A stretch of 33,194 nt of DNA from Candidatus Woesearchaeota archaeon (GCA_016180135.1 JACPBV010000037.1:1-33194), one strand, 5' to 3'. Counted from the stretch's first letter, positions 14,572-22,355 are shown. The notes: generated by a model from the sequence alone, not told the origin. A program made the numbers and translations.

Positions 14572-15146
14572 TTTTTCTTCCATTGAGATTCCATATGCCT
14601 GAATTTATAGTCGTAATCCGAGATGATGGCTGTATCGGCGCAAAGATAATATCTTTTCTTCAATTTCTGGAAGTCTATTTGCTCATGGCCGATGATAGCT
14701 ATGCAGTCCTCGATATCCCTTCTCTCAGAGCGCGCAATCTTAGTTATGATGATATCATACCAATTGAGGATAAAGAGCTTCAATCTTCCTATGGTCCGCA
14801 GGCGCTTTGAAAGGCTTTTCCAATCATCTGGCAATGAAAACCCTAGGATGAACTCATCAAAAAAAATATCTATTCTTGTATCGTTCAAGTGCCAGGTGTT
14901 GCATAATCGGGACTTATTTTTCTCGTTCAGCCCTGCGAGGGTAAGCATGGATCTGATCTTTTCAGGGCTGGAAGTGGTCAGAAAGTCAATGTCTTTCGTT
15001 GACTCCTTGATCCCGCCGAGAACCATTGCCGTGCCCCCTATTGCGAACAGCTCAATCTCCTCATCCAGGTCCGCGATGAGCTGCAGAAAACTCTCCAGGC
15101 CAGCCCTGCCGGCGCCTATGGGGTTCTTGTAGTTGTTTTCATACAT
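14568..15146 (-). CDS. Nucleotidyltransferase-fold protein (DUF6036-like)
   Basis: The 192-residue protein has the minimal nucleotidyltransferase signature: FAIGGTAMVLGGIKESTKDIDF, that is GG followed by the D-x-D metal site, then TRIDIFFDE supplying a third acidic strand, and LFILNWYDIIITKIARSERRDIEDC close to the family's 'K..R..D..Di' helix. This resembles DUF6036 and AbiEii-type enzymes, which transfer nucleotides to RNA or protein targets. GGTG 9 bp before the ATG at 15146 favours that start over 15164. It is coupled by ATGA to the downstream gene and lies beside the duplicated tRNA segment, the sort of place where acquired gene pairs land. The substrate is unknown. Confidence 0.75.
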   Translation of the reverse strand: MYENNYKNPIGAGRAGLESFLQLIADLDEEIELFAIGGTAMVLGGIKESTKDIDFLTTSSPEKIRSMLTLAGLNEKNKSRLCNTWHLNDTRIDIFFDEFILGFSLPDDWKSLSKRLRTIGRLKLFILNWYDIIITKIARSERRDIEDCIAIIGHEQIDFQKLKKRYYLCADTAIISDYDYKFRHMESQWKKK

Positions 15147-15192
15147 AATAATACACCTTTTCATATTAAAATATATGACTATATTTAAGCTT

Positions 15193-15279
15193 TGCGGTCA
15201 CCGGTGGGCTGAGACCAGCGTTCGCTGGCGTTGCTAAAGCCCTTCGCAATAAGTTATCGTGAGTCGCTACAGCCCCGCA
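15193..15279. other. Structured intergenic segment
   Basis: TGCGG and CCGCA enclose about 77 bp that contain CCAGCGTTCGCTGG (perfect hairpin) nested in GGGCT...AGCCC. It lies between divergent genes. It could be an RNA, a terminator-like fold or a relic of a repeat element. No match to the other repeat families was noticed. Confidence 0.3.
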
Positions 15280-15348
15280 TTTTTCCATCGAAAGATTATT
15301 GGGATTTTTTCCATTTTGACTACTAATTAGTTAGGACAAATAGAAAGA

Positions 15349-15355
15349 TTTATAA
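15349..15355 (+). promoter_or_regulatory. TATA box of the gene at 15379
   Basis: TTTATAA, 23 bp before the ATG at 15379; supports that start and a leaderless transcript. Confidence 0.5.
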
Positions 15356-15378
15356 CCGCTTCGAAGTTTGCCCAGCTC

Positions 15379-16500
15379 ATGGACCTAGAGAATATATTGG
15401 TGAAAAAGAGAGGGGCATTAAGAATTATTGCTGGTACGGCGGCTGCATTTACTGGAATTTCTGCATTTTTGCCTGGAAAGCAGGCTTCTGCAGAGGATGC
15501 CCCTAAACTTAAGCAGCCTAATTTTGCTGAGTGGCATGCTTCATCTGTCAAAAATACTCCTGGCAAAGAGTTCTTCCACCCTGCCCATCCAAAAGAGGAG
15601 ATAAAGCTTAGCGAAGAGCAGTTTAGGCTTTTCCAACAAAGATTTCATGATGAAGTGTTTAATCTTGCTCAAAGTGGAAGGTATGACTTAAGGACAGCCA
15701 AGAGCGGTTTTGTCGGGGCTCAGGAAATGCCTTTTTTTGTCAGCTTTGATGCAGATGAGCGGCATTGGGCAGATTATATGAAAGTGATGGGGCAGGAATA
15801 TAACAGGTTTATAGCGCAATTCGGCACGGCTTCTCAGGGCCTGCCAAGCCCCCATTTCGAAAGACTGGCGCCGGCTACAAATTTAGCCAGACAATTTCCA
15901 GGAATGATTCCAATATACATTGTCAATAGCTTTGGAAACTACCAGATTGCAACCTTTAGGATCAGCCAGGGCAGGAAATGGAATGAGGTTTCAATAAAAC
16001 GTGATATTCCTGATCTGGGGGCAAGCGGGTATACCACCAACTGGGCATTCAAAGACGGCCTTATTTCCGTCTTTCAGGAAGGGAATCCTTATGTGTTTGT
16101 TTCAACAGGAAAGAACCCTGAGGAGGCGATTAATGCATTATTATCCGAGACATTTCATGTGATAGTGCGGCCTTTTACCATCTCCCACATTGAAAAGGAA
16201 GTCAATGCAAACTATCTGGCATTAAGGGATGGCCCCCTTGTGACAATAAATGAGCATATGGAAGAGATTTCAGGCCGATGGACTCTCCGTGAAGAAGGGT
16301 TTGTCCATGCCGTAATACAAAATTACCTTAAGGAGGAAGCGGAGAGATTAGGCCTGGATCCTCAAAAGACAGTCGATCCTTTCAAGGGGCTGCGACGCTA
16401 CAGGCTTATTAAGCCGGTTAGAAAAAATATCCAAGGATTTACTCCGGCGGATGCTTATAGCGCTTATCGTGATATCCCTGAAAAACTGTTTGCTGACTGA
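15379..16500 (+). CDS. Predicted secreted protein of unknown function
   Basis: A 373-residue product. Residues 8-37 (VKKRGALRIIAGTAAAFTGI...) look like a signal peptide, with a basic start, a hydrophobic core and a likely cleavage after QASA. The KKRGALR start is Tat-like in feel but has no twin arginine. The body is a mixed alpha/beta domain, with AEWHASSVKNTPGKEFFHP early, IPIYIVNSFGNYQIATFRI in the middle and a helical LLSETFHVIVRPFTISHIEKEV near residue 255. That SETFH could be a metal-binding helix, but it is not HExxH and I do not call a protease. I do not recognise the family. Start fixed by a TATA box 23 bp upstream. Confidence 0.7.
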   Translation: MDLENILVKKRGALRIIAGTAAAFTGISAFLPGKQASAEDAPKLKQPNFAEWHASSVKNTPGKEFFHPAHPKEEIKLSEEQFRLFQQRFHDEVFNLAQSGRYDLRTAKSGFVGAQEMPFFVSFDADERHWADYMKVMGQEYNRFIAQFGTASQGLPSPHFERLAPATNLARQFPGMIPIYIVNSFGNYQIATFRISQGRKWNEVSIKRDIPDLGASGYTTNWAFKDGLISVFQEGNPYVFVSTGKNPEEAINALLSETFHVIVRPFTISHIEKEVNANYLALRDGPLVTINEHMEEISGRWTLREEGFVHAVIQNYLKEEAERLGLDPQKTVDPFKGLRRYRLIKPVRKNIQGFTPADAYSAYRDIPEKLFAD

Positions 16501-16578
16501 GGGCAGGATTAAAGTGGCATGGGCTGAAAGATTGTTCTCTGATAAGGGCATCACCTTTTTATAGATGAAAGCTTTATT

Positions 16579-17160
16579 ATGCCTATGATCCTCGGCATCA
16601 CCGGCATCTTCGGCTCTGGGAAAACTGCGGTTGCAGAACTTTTTGCAAAACATGGGTTCCTGCATATCAAGGCTGATGAAATCGGCCATAGGCTCATTGA
16701 AAATAAAGATGCCAGGCGAAAGATAGTAAAGCTGTTTGGAAAAGGCATACTCAGCGATGGAAAGATTGACAGGAGCAGGCTAAAAAAAATTGTTTTTTCT
16801 GACGCCAGGAAATTAGCAAAGCTTAATTTGCTGCTTCATCCGGCCATCCTTAGGGAGATCAAAAACAAAATAGAAATCAATGCCGGCAGGGATATTGCCG
16901 TTGATGCTCCCCTGCTCATCGAGGCAAACGGGACAAAGCTGGTGGACAAAGTTGTTGTCGTAAAGATAACCAAAAAAGAGCAGTTGAGAAGGCTGCTTGC
17001 AAAAGGCAAGTGGACAAAGAAAGAGATATCACAGATTTCCCGCTCCCAGATGCCCCAGGAGGAAAAACTGAAATACGCTGACTTTGTGGTGGATAACTCA
17101 TCGTCATTGCGGATGACGGAGGCAAGAATTAGAGGGGTTCTGAAGAAAGCATTTAGTTGA
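16579..17160 (+). CDS. coaE: Dephospho-CoA kinase
   Basis: This enzyme carries out the last step of CoA synthesis, phosphorylating the 3' hydroxyl of dephospho-CoA's ribose with ATP. The 193 residues include a P-loop (GITGIFGSGKTA, residues 6-17), KADEIGHRLIE as the CoaE 'DaD...h.L' substrate segment, a LLHPAILREIKN helix and VDAPLLIEANGTKLVDKVVVV, the family's 'dvPLLfE.g....dd.viVV' block, followed by a lid with RRLLAKGKWTKKEI and the SRSQMPQEEKLKYADFVVDNS ending. Start codon ATG at 16579, with TTTTTATA at 16556-16563. It is directly followed by coaD, which supplies its substrate. Confidence 0.9.
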   Translation: MPMILGITGIFGSGKTAVAELFAKHGFLHIKADEIGHRLIENKDARRKIVKLFGKGILSDGKIDRSRLKKIVFSDARKLAKLNLLLHPAILREIKNKIEINAGRDIAVDAPLLIEANGTKLVDKVVVVKITKKEQLRRLLAKGKWTKKEISQISRSQMPQEEKLKYADFVVDNSSSLRMTEARIRGVLKKAFS

Positions 17161-17216
17161 ATATCAAGACCGCCTCACCGCAAAGTTTTTAATCAGCGCC
17201 CTACACTTCCCTGTCT

Positions 17217-17690
17217 ATGAAACTTGCAGTCTATCCCGGAAGCTTCGACCCTGTCACCCATGCGCACCTTGATGTCCTGAAGAGGGGGCTGAAGATATTT
17301 GACAGGATCATTGTTGCAGTCGGTGAGCACTATGCCAAGAGCTATCTCTTCCCGCAGGAAGAGCGGGTTGCCATGATCAGGGAAGCGGTGAAGGGCATGC
17401 CCGTCGAGGTGAAGCATTTCAAAGGGCTGCTCATAGACTTTGCAGCGAAGGAAAAGGCAAATGCCATCTTAAGGGGCCTGAGGGCAGTCTCCGACTTCGA
17501 TTCCGAGTTCCAGATGGCTATCACCAACAGGAAATTCAATCCTGAGATTGAGACAGTGTTTATCATGACGAGGGGGATGTATTCTTACCTGAGCTCTTCC
17601 GTAGTAAAGGAAGTGGCATCCCTGGGCGGGAAGCTTGAAGGGATGGTTCCTCAAAATGTCGAGAATAAATTAAGGGAAAGGTTCGTGTAA
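17217..17690 (+). CDS. coaD: Phosphopantetheine adenylyltransferase, bacterial type
   Basis: Transfers AMP from ATP to 4'-phosphopantetheine, giving dephospho-CoA. The 157-residue length and motifs are those of bacterial CoaD: AVYPGSFDPVTHAHLDVL (the T/HxGH nucleotidyl-transfer motif, here THAH with Ala in place of Gly), RGLRAVSDFDSEFQMAITNR and TRGMYSYLSSSVVKEVASLGG. Most archaea use an unrelated-subfamily archaeal enzyme instead, so this gene probably came from bacteria (inference). TTTTTAAT at 17186-17193 is a likely TATA box 23 bp before the ATG. The gene sits 56 bp after coaE, giving a two-gene CoA block with its own promoters. Confidence 0.92.
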   Translation: MKLAVYPGSFDPVTHAHLDVLKRGLKIFDRIIVAVGEHYAKSYLFPQEERVAMIREAVKGMPVEVKHFKGLLIDFAAKEKANAILRGLRAVSDFDSEFQMAITNRKFNPEIETVFIMTRGMYSYLSSSVVKEVASLGGKLEGMVPQNVENKLRERFV

Positions 17691-17716
17691 ATTTCTGTTT
17701 CATTTCTTAAATTTTG

Positions 17717-18598
17717 CTAGCCGGCATAAAAAAATTTTTTGATGGGCTCGACTGTCTTTTCCCCGGGATAATCTGGAAGTTGCTCAACAAAGAGCCTCCC
17801 ACGTGAACGAACAGCAGCATTAATAATCGACATGATCAAGGCTTCATCTAAAGAAAAGATTTGCCGGTCATCAAGCAAAATGCTTGAAAAGTGGTAATAG
17901 TCGCTATGAGCCATAATCTCGTGGGCTTTCCATAACAGGGCTAAATCAATTGCATATTCTCTTTCTGTCACTGATACCCATTGGACACTTTCCTTCCAAA
18001 AACAGCTCATCCCGTAGCTTGCCTCGTTAAATCCCCGCATCCACAGCTTTAGTTGATCATCAGAATAATTGATGTAGGGATCGCCTGACACAAAGTCCAG
18101 GATACCCTCAACCAATTCCTCCTTGAAATTTCTTGGAGATAGATACTTTCTTTCCAGGCCGCCAGAAACATATTCCAAAATTGAGGGCATCTCTCTTTTT
18201 GTTTTGGTGTAAAGGCCGGTGATGGATTGCTCAAGGTCAACCCTCTCGCAGGAATGCCCGAGGGCCTCCCAGGCTGAATCAAGCAGCTTCAGGCGCTGTG
18301 CAAATTCCTGTTTAGTCGTTGCCGATGGCTCAGGGAAATACTCCGTATCAGAGCCGGTTCCCAAGAAATCTTCCACCCTTCGTTTTTTGGGCTGCTGTTG
18401 GTTTATTCTGGCAGCATGCTCAGCAAGCCATTCCCGATAGGCATGCGCCCCGGTAACAGCAGTATCCCTCATTTTCTGCCTCTGTTTAAAGGTCAACGGA
18501 ATGCTTGTCCGGGGGATATCGCTCCTGCTGTATCTAAGAATCATAGAAAGATCCGTAAACCGCTTGGATGATTCGATGAAGAAGTTATTTCCACCCAT
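17717..18598 (-). CDS. Unrecognised protein
   Basis: The product is 293 residues from the ATG at 18598. That start is chosen because TTTTTAAAA lies about 20 bp upstream on the minus strand; an ATG at 18652 would place the TATA box inside the gene. There is no signal peptide or membrane segment. Residues 70-110 are basic and Gln-rich (INQQQPKKRRVEDF) and may be a linker. The rest is helical, with Trp-rich WESVQW-like and LALLWKAHEIMAHSDYYHF segments. I find no motif that allows a family call. It is convergent with coaD (26 bp) and divergent from the phosphoesterase gene. Confidence 0.65.
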   Translation of the reverse strand: MGGNNFFIESSKRFTDLSMILRYSRSDIPRTSIPLTFKQRQKMRDTAVTGAHAYREWLAEHAARINQQQPKKRRVEDFLGTGSDTEYFPEPSATTKQEFAQRLKLLDSAWEALGHSCERVDLEQSITGLYTKTKREMPSILEYVSGGLERKYLSPRNFKEELVEGILDFVSGDPYINYSDDQLKLWMRGFNEASYGMSCFWKESVQWVSVTEREYAIDLALLWKAHEIMAHSDYYHFSSILLDDRQIFSLDEALIMSIINAAVRSRGRLFVEQLPDYPGEKTVEPIKKFFYAG

Positions 18599-18699
18599 GG
18601 AGAGTAGAATCCCAGCCCTTTTAAAAATGTTAACTTTGCGCCAGCGCTTCAAAACTAGGCCCTGAAAGATTTAAATAGGCTCCAGCTCCCTCAGCAGGT

Positions 18700-19458
18700 A
18701 TGGAGCTTGCAGAAGGGCTTTTTGCGGAAGGGTTATGCATTTACAGCAAAGTCTGCAATATCCTTGCATTCTCTGATGCCCATATCGGATACGAGGAGTC
18801 TTTAAACCGGCAGGGGATCCTGCTCCCCCGTCAGCATGTTCAGGCTGTCATGGAGATGCTGGAAAAGACGCTCCGGCAGATAAAAAAAGATTTTAAAGTA
18901 AAAAAGTTCTCAAAGATTATAATAAATGGCGACCTCAAGCACGAGTTCGGCAGGATTTCAGAGCAGGAATGGAGGCATACGCTGAGGCTTCTGGACTTTC
19001 TCCGCAGGTTTACAGAAGAGATTGTCCTCGTCAAAGGCAACCATGACACGATACTTGGGCCAATCGCTGAGAAAAGGGATGTTAAGATAGTTTCCCACGA
19101 GGCCATCGGCGGTTTGCTGTTTGTGCACGGCGATAAGATTCCCGGAAAAGAGCTGCTGAAAGGGATAAAAACAATTATTATAGGGCATGAGCATCCTGCT
19201 GTCAGCCTCAGCGACGGGATCAGGGCTGAGCTGTTCAAGTGTTTCCTGAAGGGAAGATGGAAGGGAAGATCCCTGATTGTGCTGCCGTCATGCAGCCTCG
19301 CAGCTGAAGGAACAGACATAACAAAAGAAGAGCTGCAAAGCCCGTTCCTTAAAGGGAGCAGGGCATCATATACCGCTTGTATCGTTGCGGATAAGGCATA
19401 TCCCCCATTGAAGCTCAGTGAGATCCTCAGGAGGAACGATGGCAGCCGCCCCCGTTGA
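18700..19458 (+). CDS. Archaeal SbcD-related metallophosphoesterase
   Basis: A 252-residue calcineurin-like phosphoesterase with all metal-site blocks: SDAHIGYE (residues about 26-33), INGDLKHEFG, VKGNHDTI, VHGDKIP and IIGHEHPAVSL. This arrangement and length fit the archaeal SbcD-related predicted phosphoesterases (COG1407), which are thought to act on nucleic acids or nucleotides; the real substrate is not established. TTTAAATA at 18669-18676 precedes the ATG by 23 bp, so the transcript is probably leaderless. Its last 20 bp overlap the start of the MsrB-like gene, so those two are likely coexpressed. Confidence 0.88.
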   Translation: MELAEGLFAEGLCIYSKVCNILAFSDAHIGYEESLNRQGILLPRQHVQAVMEMLEKTLRQIKKDFKVKKFSKIIINGDLKHEFGRISEQEWRHTLRLLDFLRRFTEEIVLVKGNHDTILGPIAEKRDVKIVSHEAIGGLLFVHGDKIPGKELLKGIKTIIIGHEHPAVSLSDGIRAELFKCFLKGRWKGRSLIVLPSCSLAAEGTDITKEELQSPFLKGSRASYTACIVADKAYPPLKLSEILRRNDGSRPR

Positions 19459-19720
19459 GAAGTATTATTGCAAAAGATGCAGAGCGCCTCTTTTTTCAGC
19501 ATCAGCTGTTATTCTTAAGTCCAGCTATTGGCTCTCTTTTTCAGAATCCCTGCAAGGTTCCCCAGTAGAAAAAAAGTCCTATCGTGAATCAGGAAATATC
19601 AAGATTGAAGTTATCTGCGCCAGCTGCAAACAGCACCTTGGGGATGTGTATGACGACGGAAGCTCGCCAACAAAGGAGAGGTATTGCGTCTTACCCAAAT
19701 CAGTTATCAAAAAGCTTTAA
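19439..19720 (+). CDS. Degenerate MsrB-fold protein
   Basis: A 93-residue protein with the MsrB (methionine-R-sulfoxide reductase B) zinc site, C11-x2-C14 and C60-x2-C63, and HLGDVYDDGSSPTKERYCV in the place of HLGHVFDDGP....RFCIN. The catalytic-Cys position (C83) and first His are kept, but the second active-site His is Asp (D69), and the GTGWPSF block is replaced by SYWLSFS, keeping the Trp. The N-terminal 25 residues of MsrB are absent. It may be a divergent reductase or a non-catalytic zinc protein. The ATG at 19439 lies inside the upstream gene's end. A true MsrB gene follows 84 bp later. Confidence 0.75.
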   Translation: MAAAPVEKYYCKRCRAPLFSASAVILKSSYWLSFSESLQGSPVEKKSYRESGNIKIEVICASCKQHLGDVYDDGSSPTKERYCVLPKSVIKKL

Positions 19721-19804
19721 TATCCAGGAACCATTAAAGATTTAGGCAGAGGCCAATCCCTCTTTAATGCGGCAATCGGAGGGAGATGAGGCAGATTGAA
19801 CACC

Positions 19805-20206
19805 ATGGCTCGCACAAAAACAATGCCTTCTTCAGAGGAAGGATGGAGAAGAAAGCTGACTGCAGGACAGTTTGAGGTTTTGCGGAGAAAGGGCACTGAG
19901 CCGGCATTCACCGGAAGATTTTACGCCAACAAAGAAGCCGGGATGTATGTTTGCGCAGGCTGCGGAAATCCCCTGTTCGCTTCCGACACAAAGTTTGATT
20001 CGGGGACAGGCTGGCCCAGCTTTGATAATCCTGCGCTGAAGGAAAGTGTTTTCACAAAAACAGATATCAGCTATGGCATGGTAAGGACTGAAGTTCTCTG
20101 CAGGAAATGCGGGGGGCATCTTGGGCATGTCTTCGATGACGGCCCCACAAAGACAGGAAAGAGGTTCTGCATCAATTCATGCGCACTGGAGTTCAGCAAG
20201 AAGTGA
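19805..20206 (+). CDS. msrB: Peptide methionine (R)-S-oxide reductase
   Basis: Repairs oxidised methionine by reducing its R-sulfoxide. The 133 residues carry all family marks: C50-x2-C53 and C99-x2-C102 for zinc, DSGTGWPSF at 65-73, HLGHVFDDGP with H105 and H108, and RFCINS with the catalytic C122. The resolving Cys that some MsrBs carry in the N-terminal half is not seen, so recycling may use another partner. The ATG at 19805 is preferred over an in-frame TTG at 19796. GGAGGG lies about 25 bp upstream, too far to be decisive. It follows a shortened MsrB-like gene in tandem. Confidence 0.95.
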   Translation: MARTKTMPSSEEGWRRKLTAGQFEVLRRKGTEPAFTGRFYANKEAGMYVCAGCGNPLFASDTKFDSGTGWPSFDNPALKESVFTKTDISYGMVRTEVLCRKCGGHLGHVFDDGPTKTGKRFCINSCALEFSKK

Positions 20207-20318
20207 TGCCCTAGGAATCTGATAAGATTCAGCATTAGGATTCTCCTGGAAAAGTATTCTCCTTGAAAATTATTTCCTGGAAAATTTCTCCCTCTTCTGC
20301 TCTCCTGCCCCACTTTCG

Positions 20319-20476
20319 TATGTATTAAGCTCCGGCAAGAGCGGCTCTGCCATCCTAAGGTCAAAACTCAATCACCCTAATGAATTACGCTCGTCGTGGG
20401 GGGTCGCCCCATCCGGGGACACAGAGCCCTTGCCAAATCAGTCAAGAGTTTTGAAGATGGCAGAGCCGCTCCGGAG
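20319..20476. mobile_element. MITE-like element, family 2, copy A (about 158 bp)
   Basis: The left end reads TATGTATTAAGCTCCGG then GAGCGGCTCTGCCATC and GTCAAAACTC; the right end gives the complement GAGTTTTGAAGATGGCAGAG then CCGCTCCGGAG. It is homologous over its whole length, in inverted orientation, to 28624-28829, but lacks the 32-nt hairpin module found there (its centre reads GGGGTCGCCCCATCCGGGG) and lacks the outer TTAATTCATA segment at its right end. No gene inside. It lies between msrB and the zinc-ribbon gene, ending 26 bp before that ATG. Confidence 0.7.
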
Positions 20477-20502
20477 GTTGTTCTCTTCACCGTTGTGAAA
20501 TC

Positions 20503-20625
20503 ATGGCAAAAGTAAGGTTCAAGCAAAAGTGCAGATACTGCAAGAAAGTCTGGGTGCTTGTGGAATATAAGGTTCCTGTGATATGCGCCGCATGCAAGAT
20601 ACGGCTGAAAGGCCCGAAGGACTGA
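20503..20625 (+). CDS. 40-residue zinc-ribbon protein
   Basis: A short reading frame of 40 codons from an ATG: CRYC at residues 10-13 and CAAC at 28-31 make a four-Cys zinc ribbon with a Val-rich strand (VWVLVEYKVPVICAA) between them and a basic ending (KIRLKGPKD). Such mini ribbons occur widely in archaea and often bind nucleic acids or sit in larger complexes; the role here is unknown. The repeat element ends only 26 bp upstream and no TATA box is visible in between, so the promoter may lie within the element. Confidence 0.75.
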   Translation: MAKVRFKQKCRYCKKVWVLVEYKVPVICAACKIRLKGPKD

Positions 20626-20665
20626 TTGTTCTCAGATTTTGGGTATTCTGGCAGAAAAAGAAAGA

Positions 20666-20671
20666 TTTATA
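20666..20671 (+). promoter_or_regulatory. TATA box of the ABC exporter genes
   Basis: TTTATA ends 24 bp before the ATG at 20696. It fixes that ATG as start rather than an ATG at 20738 or the in-frame upstream codon at 20639, which precedes the TATA box. Confidence 0.55.
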
Positions 20672-20695
20672 GCCTGTCTCCCATCAGTGAATCTT

Positions 20696-21547
20696 ATGGG
20701 TGGAGCCTTATTGAGAGAGTCTTATTGGGGGAGTCTAATGGGCGGTGAAACGATCGGCCCCATAATCAGCGTGGAGCGCCTGACAAAAAGATTTGGCGCA
20801 TTCACTGCAGTTGACAGGATTTCTTTTCAGGTTGAGCAGGGAGAGCTTTTTGCATTTCTCGGCCCCAACGGCGCAGGCAAGACAACGACGATAAAGATGC
20901 TTACGACCCTGCTGCGCCCGACGGAAGGAACCCTGAGGGTGGATGGGTTTGACCCTGCGCATGAGCAAAATAACGTGCGGAAATCTTTTGGCATCGTGTT
21001 TCAGGATCCCAGCCTTGATGATGAGCTGACTGCCTATGAAAATATGGAGTTCCATGCAGTCCTTTACAGCCTCCCCAAGGCCTTGAGAACGGAAAGAATT
21101 TTGCATCTGCTTAAGTTTGTCCAGCTTGCTGACAGGAAGGACAGTCTTGTCAAGACATTTTCCGGAGGCATGAAGCGGAGGCTTGAGATCGCCAGGGGGC
21201 TTATCCACCATCCCAGGCTGATGTTTCTCGACGAGCCGAGCTTAGGGCTCGATCCCCAGACGAGGAACCATATGTGGGAATACCTGAAAAAACTTAATCG
21301 GGAAGAGCATATGGCTGTCTTTTTCACGACCCATTATATGGAGGAAGCTGAGAAGGTAGCAGGAAGGGTCGCAATAATTGACAATGGAAAGATCATCGAT
21401 ACCGGAACTCCGGCAGAGCTGAAGAAAAAAACTCACTCCTCAACTCTGGAGCAGGCTTTCCTTTCTCTGACAGGGCATTCCATGAGGGATGAGGCATCTA
21501 CAGGAGCAGAAAGGATGAGGCTGCATAAGCGGATGTGGGGAAGATGA
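20696..21547 (+). CDS. ABC exporter ATP-binding protein (DrrA-like)
   Basis: The ATPase of a two-gene ABC-2 type exporter; its partner permease follows. The 283 residues carry Walker A (GPNGAGKTTT), the Q-loop (VFQDPSLDDELTAYEN), the signature (TFSGGMKRRLEIARGL), Walker B with D-loop (LMFLDEPSLGLDPQTR) and the switch His (FFTTHYMEEAE). The NGKIIDTGTPAELKKK tail is usual in the daunorubicin-resistance-like group, which pumps drugs, lipids or polysaccharides outward; the cargo here cannot be told. The start follows from a TATA box 25 bp upstream. The C-terminus is a little longer than usual and Arg/Met-rich. Confidence 0.93.
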   Translation: MGGALLRESYWGSLMGGETIGPIISVERLTKRFGAFTAVDRISFQVEQGELFAFLGPNGAGKTTTIKMLTTLLRPTEGTLRVDGFDPAHEQNNVRKSFGIVFQDPSLDDELTAYENMEFHAVLYSLPKALRTERILHLLKFVQLADRKDSLVKTFSGGMKRRLEIARGLIHHPRLMFLDEPSLGLDPQTRNHMWEYLKKLNREEHMAVFFTTHYMEEAEKVAGRVAIIDNGKIIDTGTPAELKKKTHSSTLEQAFLSLTGHSMRDEASTGAERMRLHKRMWGR

Positions 21548-21608
21548 ATAGGGGAATAAGCTGCAGAAAAAGCCCTATCGGCAGGATAAGAATGAGGGGG
21601 CAGGATTT

Positions 21609-22355
21609 ATGGGAGTGATCTATATCATGTGGCTGAGGCAGCTGAAGAAATACTGGCGCTCAAAGCCAAGGATGATCGGCTCATTGGGCCAGCCATTGCT
21701 GTTCCTCGTTGCCCTTGGATTTGGGTTCGGCCCTATCTACCAGAAGGCAGCAGGCGGCAGCTATATTGATTTCCTCGCCCCGGGAGTCATTGCGATGTCC
21801 ATCCTCTTTACAGCGATGTTCACAGGGATTGAAGTCATCTGGGACAGGCAGTTTGGATTTTTGAAAGAGACTCTGGTAGCCCCTGTCTCCAGGAAAGATA
21901 TCATGATTGGCAGGACCCTTGGGGGAGCCACAGTCTCCGTGTTTCAGGGCATCGTAGTGTTTCTTATCGCCCTGCTCTTTGGATTCAGAGTTGGAAACCC
22001 AATATTAATTCCGGCAGCGCTCCTGTTCATGTTCCTTATAGCTCTGCTTTTCACCGCTTTCGGGACAGCTGTCGCTTCAAGGCTGGAAGATATGCAAGCA
22101 TTCCCCCTCATAATGAATTTTATCATTATGCCTATCTTTTTTCTTTCAGGCGCATTATTTCCGCTTCAGGGGCTGCCGAAGGGCATTGCGATCGCCGCAG
22201 GATTTGATCCTCTGACTTATGGGGTAGACGGGCTGCGCTGGGCGCTGACAGGAATATCTCATTTCTCCCCATGGCTGGATATGGGCGTCCTCGCCGTGAT
22301 AACCCTCTGTGCAGGAATCGTGGGAACTTGGTTCTTTTCAAAGATCCAGATATAG
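21609..22355 (+). CDS. ABC-2 type exporter permease
   Basis: The membrane partner of the ATPase encoded 61 bp upstream. The 248 residues begin with a short cytoplasmic helix (MWLRQLKKYWRSKPRMIGSL) and contain about six membrane segments, among them LLFLVALGFGFG, FLAPGVIAMSILFTAMFTG, GIVVFLIALLFGF, PAALLFMFLIALLFTAFGTAVAS, NFIIMPIFFLSGALFPL and a final MGVLAVITLCAGIVGTWFF. FFLSGALFPLQGLP is the hallmark ABC-2 permease segment. It works as a dimer with two ATPases in the plasma membrane. A poor ribosome site precedes the ATG, so translation may depend on the upstream gene. Confidence 0.9.
   Translation: MGVIYIMWLRQLKKYWRSKPRMIGSLGQPLLFLVALGFGFGPIYQKAAGGSYIDFLAPGVIAMSILFTAMFTGIEVIWDRQFGFLKETLVAPVSRKDIMIGRTLGGATVSVFQGIVVFLIALLFGFRVGNPILIPAALLFMFLIALLFTAFGTAVASRLEDMQAFPLIMNFIIMPIFFLSGALFPLQGLPKGIAIAAGFDPLTYGVDGLRWALTGISHFSPWLDMGVLAVITLCAGIVGTWFFSKIQI

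Noticed and set aside
15379..16500. A zinc protease call for the secreted protein, based on SETFH
   Set aside because: There is no HExxH and no second metal motif; the family is not recognised.
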